A stretch of DNA of 18,204 nt, from NCBI GenBank assembly GCA_016800925.1, contig JABCPU010001029.1, positions 1 to 18,204 of the forward strand, given 5' to 3'. The stretch is from Suillus spraguei. Lineage: Eukaryota; Basidiomycota; Agaricomycetes; Boletales; Suillaceae. The notes under the pieces were generated by a model. It had not been told where the DNA came from and did no database searches. It saw only the letters and a list, made by a program, of their open reading frames with translations. A program made the position numbers and the translations under genes. Shown here in pieces: positions 1 to 7,960 of the stretch (position 1 is its first letter; each line of letters starts with the position of its first letter).

Positions 1-44
1 ATCTTTATTTCAGTAGGTTTCAAAGGTGCAGTAGTCATGGACAT
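1..44 (-). CDS. Possible gag N-terminus of a minus-strand LTR retrotransposon (partial)
   Basis: Reading leftward from an ATG at 44-42 gives an open stretch starting MSMTTAPLKPTEIK that runs off the window. Short Thr/Pro-rich N-termini followed by a K-P-T-x-I-K-like segment are common at the start of fungal Ty3/Gypsy Gag proteins. The position fits: it lies about 110 nt inside a PBS-like site (154-166) and an LTR (167-984) in the same minus orientation. Only about 14 residues are visible, so the identification rests on context more than on sequence. It could be a chance ORF. The rest of the element would lie to the left of the window. Confidence 0.4.
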   Translation of the reverse strand, partial: MSMTTAPLKPTEIK

Positions 45-153
45 GATGTCTTCTTTGCTACGGGGGTCCCTCTAGTCTGAGTAAATACTATGTGAGGGCT
101 TTTCAAATCAATTTAGATCTGGGATCTATGCTCACAGATGTGTGCGCTTGTGA

Positions 154-166
154 GACTTTAATCTTT
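154..166 (-). other. Primer-binding-site-like sequence of the left minus-strand element
   Basis: On the minus strand, AAAGATTAAAGTC directly follows the CA end of the LTR at 167. The identical 13-mer follows the 5' LTR of the plus-strand chromovirus at 4159-4171. Its position and conservation suggest a primer-binding site. It lacks the usual TGG complementary to a tRNA 3' CCA end, so the priming mode is unknown. Confidence 0.45.
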
Positions 167-984
167 TGTTACGAACTGGGATGGCGCCACCAGCAACAGT
201 GAAAAGACACAGCCTGTTAAGACCGTACTCAAAGGTAGAGAGATCCAAAGGGCTTTGGCCTCAGTTCGTGCACTGTGCCCCTTTCTCGAGTAATGCCCCT
301 TATTTCAAGGAGAAGTTATTCGTCCGAAGATCCGGAAGGAGTTGTGTGACGGATCCGGACGTCCAAAGGTATCGGATATGATACGTCCGAAGGTTATTCG
401 GAACATAAGGATAGAACAAAGATTAAGGCTAGCTTCGGAACGAGTTCCTAACTAGAAACTAACGGAGGTAGACTATCCGAAGATAGAGTTGGAGATATAG
501 ACTATAGGAATCAATCCTAAGTCTCGGAAGGTGACTTTAGAGCAGAGGGTGGCCCAAGTCCAGAAGAAGCGGAATGAGTAGAATCTAAGATGATATTCGA
601 ACTAAGGTTCTACGGAGATCTACAAGTGGTTTATATACTGTAAGTATCTAAGACGGATAATCAGCAAGTCCGGGACCAAGGGCTATGTACGAGGTGTAAC
701 GGAAGTCTATTAGTTAATGCACAGCGGATCAGTAAGCATGAATCGGAAATGAACACAGGAAACGGATCAGTGACACAGGACGGAAATATAAACATCCGGA
801 ATACCGGAAACAGGAGGAATGACGAAAGGAGATAGATGCAGATATACACAAGGGAGTTAAGGTGCGAGAAGTGAGCACATTTGGATGGGTGGTCCGGACA
901 GGATCTGTGGACCGGACAGATATGGAATCGATCAGATCTGATCAGATATGGTCGGATCTGAGATTAGAAGTATGGTATATGACA
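167..984 (-). repeat. LTR (family B), minus orientation, inserted in older chromovirus pol
   Basis: On the minus strand this 818-bp segment begins TGTCATATACC, ends CGTAACA, and contains CAGTATATAAAC as a TATA box. The right boundary is set by the abrupt start of pol homology at 985 (matching 6606). The left boundary is set by homology of the first ~50 plus-strand bases to the reverse complement of the U5 end and PBS region of the LTR at 3689-4158. The U3 shares blocks with the LTR at 2491-3117: the TGTCAYATACC start, ATGCTTACTGATC, and the TATA context. It appears to be the 5' LTR of an element whose body lies left of the window. The target-site duplication cannot be checked because the other end is outside. 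Confidence 0.7.
631..637 (-). promoter_or_regulatory. TATA box in left LTR
   Basis: TATATAA on the minus strand within CAGTATATAAAC, a context shared with the related LTR at 2974-2980. It probably marks the U3/R promoter of the minus-strand element. Confidence 0.55.
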
Positions 985-2490
985 GGCTTCTTCTTTGTAG
1001 GAAAGAAAAGTGGAGAGCTTTGTCCATGTCAAGACTATCATTACATCGATGATTGGACAGTAAAGAATGCCTACCCCCTTCTACTTCCCATTTCCCTTGT
1101 TACCCACCTTCACAATGCACAGTTCTTTACAAAAATGGATATTCAGTCCGGTTATAATAATATTTGCATCCATCCTGATGATCGTTGGAAAGTAGCATTT
1201 ACTATGGAATTTGGCCTCTGTAATTCCCCAACAACTTTCCAAGTGTATATGAATCACACCTTCCAACAGGAAATCAATGAAGGATGGATGGTGATTTACG
1301 TGGACAATATCCTGACTTCCTCTATGACAATGGCAGAACACTGAGAATGCACTAGATGTCTGTTGATGAAGATATGCACAGAACATTTGTTCTTGAAACC
1401 AAAGAAATGCACCTTTGATGTGGAAGGAGTAGAGTACCTCAGAATGATTATATGGCCTGGACAAGTTGCTATGGACACTGCCAAAACAAAGGGGATCGCC
1501 GAATGGCCAATTTCGAAATCTGTAAAAGATGTTCAGTTATTCCTTGGCTTTTGCAACTTCTACCAAACATTCATTTCCCACTACTCTGACATTGCCTGAC
1601 CTCTTATCGAATTAACAAAGAAAGATAAGGCCTTTGATTGGTCACCTGAATGTATGGACACCTTCAACGAATTGAAACGACACTTCACATCCCAACCAGT
1701 ACTTCATAACCCTGATCCTTCCCAACAATTCATTATTGTTACCGACACTTCGCTCGTAGCTACTGGTGGGGTTCTCTTGCAGACTGATGAGAATGGTGTT
1801 TATCACCCTTGTGCTTATCTCTCACAATCCCTGGACCCTGCGGAATGCAATTATCAGATTTTTGATTAGGAACTACTTGCCATAATCCGGGCATTGAACA
1901 AATGGTGTCATTATCTTTAAGGAAGCCCACACCCTGTCCTGGTATTTACCGACCACAAGAACCTTCTGTACTTTAAAAGTGCACAGAAGCTTACCTGTGG
2001 CCAAGCACATTGGCAATTGATTTTGTCTATATATGACATCGAACTGCATCACATTGCAGGTATGAAATTAGCCGTACCTGATGCACTATCTTGCAGACCA
2101 GATTATGATGCTGGAAAAAACAATAATGAAGACCAGACCCTCCTCCCTGATGCTCTATTTGTTTGTCTTATTGACACTGACCTGCAGGATGTATTATCAT
2201 CTTCTGATCCTTTCGACAACCCTGTCTTCAAGACAGCTTCTGACGCCCTTGATGGTGTGTGCCTTCCCCCTATGAAGTCGGCACTTTCTGATTGGCAGAT
2301 TGAGGAGAACATCCTCTATTTCAAGAACCATGCCTATATCCCTCTGGCACATCATACTGACATCCTGAAGAGGTATCATGATCATCCCACCGTGGGACAT
2401 CCTGGTAGATTCAAAACTGAAGAATTTGTGAAATGAGAAGCCTGGTGGCCCGCTATGGGCTCCTATATTTGGAAATATGTTGAGGGTTGC
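985..2490 (+). pseudogene. pol: Chromovirus pol fragment: RT, RNase H, start of integrase (decayed)
   Basis: The whole segment stays in a single reading frame and encodes the RT fingers/palm ([18 protein letters not shown]), RNase H (TDTSLVATGG, FTDHKNL, PDALSCRPDY) and the integrase zinc-binding start (H-x4-H in the YHDHP...GHPG region). It is interrupted by nonsense codons at 1342 (TGA), 1597 (TGA), 1867 (TAG), 1918 (TAA) and 2434 (TGA). Several match CGN codons in the other copy, for example CGA at the equivalents of 1597 and 2434. The RT active site reads YVDN (1297-1308) instead of YMDD, so one catalytic Asp is lost. A 30-nt in-frame deletion removes the EPNVMFFGL block. It is non-functional. 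Confidence 0.9.
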
Positions 2491-3117
2491 TGTCACATAC
2501 CGGATCTCACACCCTATCTCCACTATGATCTCTGGCCCTGATCTCCATATCTCTGGACCTCTGCAGCTGGCCTGCCAACCCTACCCTGCACCTGGTCCAC
2601 TCCAAGCACAGTCACACCCACCACTATGTCTGGACTTTCCCTCCTCTAGCATTCCGGACACCTCCACCATACATCCAATCCTCATCTGACCCTTATCCAC
2701 ATCCTATCTGGATCCTGGAACTCTGGACCTCCGTATCTCCCTGCGTTCATCTCTGGACATATTCCCGCGCCATGCACATTACCCAATTTAGGGTATGGCC
2801 TTGTCTCCAGCTCTCAGTTACCTCTGTCTCTGTCTTGATAATCTATTCCATACATATCTCATCTCCAAGTTCATTTAGTTACATATGTTCTGTTGTACTT
2901 AGCAATATGTTTCCGCATGGTTCATACATAGCATTGGACTATGCTTACTGATCTTCCATTATGCTACCTACAGTATATAAACTCAGACTTGTACTCTAGC
3001 AGACCTCAGTCTGAACATTACTTACTTATTTTCCTTGATACTTATTTCCTGCTACTTGTTCTCCACTTTATATCTTGTTACCTCAAATACTTCTCCTGTC
3101 AATATAACTCTGTTCCA
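2491..3117 (+). repeat. Probable solo LTR (family B), plus orientation
   Basis: This 627-bp segment interrupts pol homology exactly after GAGGGTTGC (2490). It begins TGTCACATACCGG and ends TGTTCCA immediately before the resumed pol tail (TGAATGCTTATAAGAAG, 3118). It starts with TG, ends with CA and has a TATATAA box in the context CTACAGTATATAAAC. Its U3 blocks resemble the left LTR read on the minus strand; the part after the TATA box is much shorter (about 140 nt against about 470) and unrelated. No target-site duplication is seen. About 1.1 kb of the host element (equivalent of 8121-9217) is missing at the junction, so simple insertion does not explain it. Confidence 0.65.
2974..2980 (+). 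promoter_or_regulatory. TATA box of the solo LTR
   Basis: TATATAA preceded by CTACAG, about 140 nt before the LTR end. Same sequence context as 631-637 on the minus strand. Confidence 0.55.
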
Positions 3118-3149
3118 TGAATGCTTATAAGAAGCGAAATGTCCTGTGA
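3118..3149 (+). pseudogene. pol: C-terminal tail of pol in the older copy
   Basis: This segment encodes NAYKKRNVL followed by TGA (3147-3149). The same tail, NAYKKQHAL then stop, occurs in the younger copy at 9220-9249 in the frame of the chromodomain after one 1-nt correction. Conservation of this short end in both copies defines the true pol stop. Confidence 0.65.
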
Positions 3150-3205
3150 TCATTCTTCAGTCAATCAACTGCCAACCATGCACCTGATCAACTAGCCTTA
3201 TTGAT

Positions 3206-3688
3206 ATGCCTTCCTTCCCAACTTCATACATCATTTCCACTTCATCCTCCATTGTTGAACCCACTGAATTGAACAACTATGATGCCCTCCTCAGAGAAAC
3301 TGATAATTCTTCCTATGTTGAGGCTGCTCTCTTATGTGAGGGACATGCTCTCGAAATTTAAAAGACCCTCACTGAATGAAATGCCTTCCCCACAATCCTC
3401 CTCATCAATCTCATCTGTACTACCATGCTCATCGAGTGAATTGCTGATGACATTGAAGATCTTACATGTTGTCAATGAATCATATACCTTCAGAAACACA
3501 TTCACAATTATGGGGTTCTTCTGCTTCCCTGTTCTTTTACAGCTGACATTGAAACAGCTATTCATGTCGTGGCCGAGCGACGGGCAGGTATTGCACAACC
3601 TCCCTCTCTGCAAAGAGATCTGGCTCCTTTACCTGTACCTCCACCCCCATCCTATGCTGCAAGCAATCACTTTTCTGTTGCTGCCCTT
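3206..3688 (+). pseudogene. ORF3 N-terminal half in the older copy (four nonsense codons, cut by insertion)
   Basis: From ATG at 3206 one reading frame runs to the LTR insertion at 3689, aligned without net frameshift to residues ~1-160 of ORF3 in the younger copy. Shared segments include AALLCEGHALEI versus AAILCEGHALEI, LQKHI versus LQKRI, and VVAERRAGIAQPP versus IIAERRAGVARPP. Nonsense codons are at 3359, 3377, 3437 and 3476. Reading-frame conservation despite heavy nucleotide divergence indicates the ORF was coding in the common ancestor of both copies. The function is unknown; see the entry at 9303. Confidence 0.75.
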
Positions 3689-4158
3689 TGTTACAATCGT
3701 ACGTGCCCCTATTCATTTTCCTTTGTTCCTTTCTTGTATATCTCATGACGAGACTCTGACTCATATGCTCAACGCATTTGTACAACACATACCTTCCTTA
3801 TTAGGATACGTAGTTATGTTCTCACGGTTACTTGGTCTGTGCGCACATATTGGTCTATTTAAGCACAGTGTACTTGTAGTAGATTCCTACTTTAATCTTA
3901 CTGGGTTTTACCTGGAATCTCCTTCGCTTAGGTCTCCAACCTAAGTCGTCTTGAATCGTCTCTAAGTCTAAGCACTCCTTAGCCTTAGTCTCTATTCTCG
4001 CGATACCTCTTAGACTTGTCTTCGAGGCTGAACCCTTGATCGTACTCGGAACGCATTCCTTGTACTTTCACCTTGTCTCTTTTGGACATTGTAAGAACTC
4101 CCAGCAGACCGTCTGTGTCTTTTCACTGTCGCTGGTGACGCCACCTCAGTTCGTAACA
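3689..4158 (+). repeat. 5' LTR of the chromovirus
   Basis: It begins TGTTACAATCGTACG and ends AGTTCGTAACA, with TGTTAC/GTAACA terminal inverted repeats. It matches the LTR at 10801-11274: the first 32 nt are identical and the last ~328 nt show roughly a dozen differences, but most of 3721-3830 differs strongly. It includes a TATTTAAG box. Confidence 0.93.
3856..3863 (+). promoter_or_regulatory. TATA-like box in 5' LTR
   Basis: TATTTAAG in a segment conserved between both LTRs (GCGCACATATTGG precedes it). It is the likely core promoter for the element's genomic RNA, with R beginning about 30 nt downstream by inference. Confidence 0.5.
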
Positions 4159-4171
4159 AAAGATTAAAGTC
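4159..4171 (+). other. Primer-binding-site-like sequence
   Basis: AAAGATTAAAGTC starts directly after the 5' LTR and is identical to the sequence next to the left minus-strand LTR (154-166). It has no TGG start, so it does not fit the usual tRNA 3'-end primer. An internal tRNA fragment or self-priming are alternatives that cannot be decided from the sequence. Confidence 0.5.
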
Positions 4172-4232
4172 CATTTTGATCGTCGACTATCCAGTCTTTG
4201 ACCTGAACCCTGATCGCTTAGATCAGTAGACT

Positions 4233-4248
4233 AGCGTACGCGTACGCT
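4233..4248 (+). other. Perfect 16-bp palindrome in the retrotransposon leader
   Basis: AGCGTACGCGTACGCT is a perfect self-complementary sequence between the PBS-like site and the gag ATG. In retroviruses, a palindrome at this place serves RNA dimerisation and packaging; that role here is only inferred. Confidence 0.5.
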
Positions 4249-4358
4249 GAGCAGATTGTCAAGAGGAAGCCCCCTGACAGAAAGAAAAGCCCTAACGGAC
4301 AGCAAGACAGCGTGTGTAGGCACTGAGAAAGTATAACTCACCAGACGAATCATCAAAC

Positions 4359-5260
4359 ATGACGACCAAAGACTTCGAATACAAGATCGGTCAACCAATC
4401 GGTTTTGATGGAGATCGTGATAACTCTCGCGAGTTTATCCAGTCGTGCAATTTGCACTTTGACATCAATGAAAAGCTTTACACCACCGACAAACAGAAGA
4501 TCATCTACATAACATCCTTTATGACCGAAAGGAATGCCAAATCTTGGAAGGAACAATTCCTTGAACACGCCCAATCTACCGACACTTCTGGACAAAAAGT
4601 TGGTTATGGGACGATGGCAGATTTTATGAAGAGCTTCAAAGAAGCATTCGAACCAGTGGATACCAAAGGAACCGCGCTCACGAAACTCAGAGATCTCAAA
4701 CAAGGAACTGGAGATCTCCACACCTATGTCGCTGACTTTGAGGCACTTGCAGCCAAGGCTCAGATCACCGACAATGCAACGAAGATCCAGTTCTTCCAAG
4801 ACGGCCTTAATTGGGGTATCCTTACAAAGCTTTTCGCAACAGGAGATGTCTCCGAAATATTCAGAGAAGTTGTGTTGCAATGTGTTGCTATTGACAACGC
4901 CCATCATCGGCTTCAAGCCATGAGGACACGTCATGCTCCACAACAGAAGAAGAAGAACTACGGGAATGCACGGTATATTCCGAACCGTGATTCCAACGCA
5001 ATGGTCGTAGATCAATCTCTGATATGGAGAGATCCGAATGCATGAAGAAAGGACAATGCTTCGGATGCAAGAAGACAGGACACCGCATCCATAACTGTCC
5101 TGAAGAAAGAAGAAACCCCGCTCCGACAAACCGAAGTCAAAGGAGAAGAAGAAGAGAAGAAACAGTAGACGGATTGTCCAGGATTTTTGATGTGGAGAAA
5201 CAAAGATTCGACGTATGTTTCTCCCAATGTAATACTAAGACTTGTACGCGCTGTAGGTGA
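4359..5260 (+). pseudogene. gag: gag: capsid region and CCHC zinc knuckle, one frameshift
   Basis: The ATG at 4359 is the first after the leader and opens 228 codons. The N-terminal part (IGFDGDRDNSREFIQ) and the central retrotransposon-gag-type helical region (SWKEQFLEHA, MADFMKSFKEAFEP, LHTYVADFEALA) are typical of Ty3/Gypsy capsid proteins that assemble the virus-like particle. The frame ends at 5045. The nucleocapsid zinc knuckle CFGCKKTGHRIHNC (5057-5098, CX2CX4HX4C) follows in another frame that is open to 5260, with a basic Arg-rich tail. The overlap of the two frames near 5024-5045 implies a single indel, whether real or an assembly error. The knuckle would bind genomic RNA during packaging. 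Confidence 0.85.
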
Positions 5261-5640
5261 AAGAAAAGAACTTCGTGTCCCTATCACCCTTCACTCGCGT
5301 ACTCGCTTGAAATCCGTCGACACCACCGCTGTTATCGATTCAGGAGCAGCAGGAACATTCATCTCTGAGGAGTTTGTGAAACTCCATCAAATCACACGAC
5401 GAAAACTCAAAACACCATTTCGAGTTACAACGGCAGATGGAACCCTATAAAAGGAGGACCGATCACACATACTGTCTCTGGTGGTCAAAATTGATGAACG
5501 AACCATGTATGGAAAATTCAACATCACCAAATTAGGAAGAAGAGATCAAATCCTTCTTGGAATTCCATGGTTACGAGCAATGAACCCAGTTATAGATTGG
5601 GCTGCTGAAACACTTATCCTTTCGGGACGGAGAAGTCAGA
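5187..5640 (+). pseudogene. Retrotransposon aspartic protease (frame interrupted)
   Basis: The frame from 5187 encodes a retropepsin-like domain: TTAVIDSGAAGTFIS holds the catalytic DSG at 5337-5345, and ILLGIPWL around 5550-5572 is the usual conserved C-terminal motif. A TAA at 5448-5450 interrupts it. The intervening GGPITHTVS-like segment reads in a different frame and returns to the original one before 5481, so two compensating indels are likely. The protease would cleave the Gag-Pol polyprotein. It overlaps the gag knuckle frame, so gag and pro are either separated by a programmed frameshift or were originally one frame. Confidence 0.8.
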
Positions 5641-6371
5641 TGAAATTGAAATTGATCTGGATGCGGATCGAAAGAAGAACGGGTTGCCTCGACTCTTCAA
5701 TCATCACACCAGATGGCAACATTCCCGTCTTCCGAAACCTTTCATCGCTTCTCCTATTGATGCCCCTGAAGACCCAGAACCAGAAGTACGAATGCCACGT
5801 ACTATAGACCCCACTCCACGTGTCCAACTGCCAAGACCAGTATCACCGATTCCCTCGCGGAAAAGCGCAAGAATGAATCCGAACCCGAAATCGGGTCGGA
5901 CAAGAACCTATTGAGCAACGGCCAATAGAAGAACAAAACATGGAAAGAGAAAAGCGAAGAAGAATCCCAGGGCGAGACACCAGTACCGAAATTATCCAAG
6001 TTCTATGTTCCCCCGAAAACTCTTTCAGCTTCAATTGAAGAAATCCCTGATAAGAAGAACCCGTGCCCTCGTTGATCCCAACAGAGGATGATGACAATTC
6101 AACACCATGCAAGATGTCTGGCATGCGCCAGAAGTACGTGAAATTTCCTCTTATGAACTAGGAGATGGGAATTTCTTGTGGAATACGATACTGACGGAGT
6201 TAGCATGAGAATCATAGAAGAAGTATCCATGGAACACCCCTACACGTGATGGAACTTCCCAACTCGAACAACTTCCACTATTCCACAATTCCCCTTCCCC
6301 TCCGAAATACAGTAACAAAGCTCAGGAATTCGCCACGGATGAGAAGGAAAAGAAAAAGAAATCCTTCGAAG
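5641..6371 (+). pseudogene. pol: Protease-RT linker of pol, heavily broken
   Basis: This stretch joins protease and RT. Pieces of Pro- and charge-rich protein are readable (5684-5911: PRTIDPTPRVQLPRPVSP, KSARMNPNPKSG), and a Lys/Glu-rich piece around 6310-6370 leads into the RT. Many short frames are closed by stops, so several indels must be present. No catalytic domain is expected here in Ty3/Gypsy elements, and none is seen. Confidence 0.55.
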
Positions 6372-7215
6372 AATTGGTCCCGGACTATTTGCACGACTTT
6401 CGGACGTCTTTGCTAAAGACGGATTGAACAAACTACCCCCGAACGCCCTGGTATAGATCATCGGATCGATACCAAACCCGGTTTTATCCCTCGCACGTCT
6501 AAGGTTTACCCGCTATCGGAAAAAGAACGCGCTGCTGTCAAAACGTTTATCGATGAAAACGTTGCGAAAGGATTCATCTCAGAATCGAAGTCACCTCAAG
6601 CCAGTGGCTTCTTCTTTGTGGGAAAGAAGAGTGGAGAATTGCGTCCCTGTCAAGATTATCGCTACATCAATGATTGGACAGTCAAGAACGCCTACCCGCT
6701 TCCGCTCCCTATTCCCTTGTCGCACCCTTCACAACGCACAGTTCTTTACGAAAATGGATATCCGGTCCGGTTATAACAACATTCGCATCCATCCTGATGA
6801 TAGGTGGAAAGCTGCTTTTACAACGGAATTTGGCCTCTTCGAACCGAACGTCATGTTCTTTGGCCTCTGCAATTCCCCAGCAACTTTCAAGCATACATGA
6901 ATCGCACCTTCCAACAAGAAATCAATGAAGGATGGATGGTTATCTACATGGACGATATCCTGATTTTCTCTACAACATGGCAGAACACCGCGAACGGACA
7001 AGACGGTTTTGATGAAGATACGAAAGAACACTTGTTCTTAAAACCAGAGAAATGCACCTTCGATGCAGAAGAAGTGGAATACCTCGGAATGATAATTCGC
7101 CCCGGACAAGTTGCTATGGATACGCCAAGACCAAGGGAATCTCCGAATGGCCAGTCCCGAAATCTGTAAAAGACGTTCGGTCATTCCTTGGCTTTTGCAA
7201 CTTTTACGCACGTTC
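6372..7215 (+). pseudogene. pol: Reverse transcriptase domain of pol
   Basis: The conserved order is present across several frames: [112 protein letters not shown], then the catalytic MVIYMDDILIFS with YMDD at 6945-6956, and [11 protein letters not shown]. Single-base shifts occur near 6413, 6715, 6890, 6975 and 7130, among others. The enzyme would copy the genomic RNA into cDNA. All catalytic Asp codons are present, unlike the older copy (YVDN). Confidence 0.9.
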
Positions 7216-7960
7216 ATTTCCCACTATTCTGACATCACCCGACCTCTTATCGATTTAACAAAGAAAGATAAGACCTTTGATTGGTCACCTGAATGTATGG
7301 ACACTTCGAAGAACTGAAACGACGCTTTACATCCAACCGGTACTCCGTAACCCTGATCCTTCCGACAATTTGCTATTGCTACTGACGCTTCGCTCATAGC
7401 AACCGGCGGAGTTCTTTTGCAGACTGATGAGAATGGGTTTATCACCCATGTGCTACCTCTCACAGTCTTAAACCCGCGGAACGAATTATCAGATCTTTGA
7501 TCGGGAACTCCTTGCTGTAATCCGGGCATTGAACGAATGGCGTCATTATCTCGAAGGAAACCCACACCCCGTCCTGGTATTCACCGACCACAAGAACCTT
7601 TTGTACTTAGAAGTGCACAGAAGCTTACCCGTCGCCAAGCACGTTGGCAATTGATTTTGTCATCTATGACATTGAACTGCATCATGTTGCAGGTACTAAA
7701 TTAGCAGTACCTGATGCACTCTCCTGCCGGCCAGACTATGACTCCGGCAAAGACGATAACGAGGACCAGACCCTCCTCCCTGACGCTCTATTCGTTCGTC
7801 TAATTGACACCGATCTGAAGGATGTTTGTCATCCTCTGACCCCCTGACGACCCTGTCTTTAAAACCGCATCTGATGCCCTTGATGGCGTGTGCCTTCCTC
7901 CTATGAAGTCGGCACTCTCTGATTGGAAGATTGAGGAGAACGTCCTCTATTTTAAGAATC
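7216..7960 (+). pseudogene. pol: RNase H domain of pol and linker to integrase
   Basis: Pieces in alternating frames give [20 protein letters not shown] (RT-RNase H connection), [47 protein letters not shown] and LAVPDALSCRPDY. These contain the D, E, D, D residues expected of a retrotransposon RNase H that degrades the RNA strand of the hybrid. The linker DNEDQTLLPDALFVRLID follows. Compared with the older copy, single bases are missing within short homopolymers (for example near 7302, 7335, 7372 and 7437), which closes the frame repeatedly. Confidence 0.85.

Larger units (their letters stand above)
985..3688 (+). mobile_element. Older, truncated Ty3/Gypsy chromovirus copy (element 1)
   Basis: This is a second, diverged copy of the family at 3689-11274, in the same orientation. 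Collinear blocks are 985-2490 (matching 6606-8120: RT, RNase H, start of integrase) and 3118-3688 (matching about 9218-9780: end of pol and first half of ORF3). Its left side is cut by a minus-strand LTR, its integrase core and chromodomain are replaced by an unrelated LTR (2491-3117), and its right side is cut by the insertion of the second copy. LTRs, gag and protease of this copy are not in the window. Many CpG sites present in the other copy are TpG or CpA here, consistent with older, methylated and decayed DNA. Confidence 0.85.

Noticed and set aside
862..984. N-terminal extension of the older RT ORF back to an ATG at 862
   Set aside because: This part belongs to the minus-strand LTR. 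Homology to pol starts sharply at 985, so the ATG is not a real start.
3279..3944. 221-codon ORF spanning the older ORF3 and the 5' LTR
   Set aside because: It is out of frame with conserved ORF3 and crosses the LTR junction, so it is an accidental frame.
4353..5129. 258-codon minus-strand ORF opposite gag
   Set aside because: It is antisense to a clear gag frame with a capsid region and zinc knuckle. It has no recognisable domain, and long antisense ORFs are common opposite such sequences.
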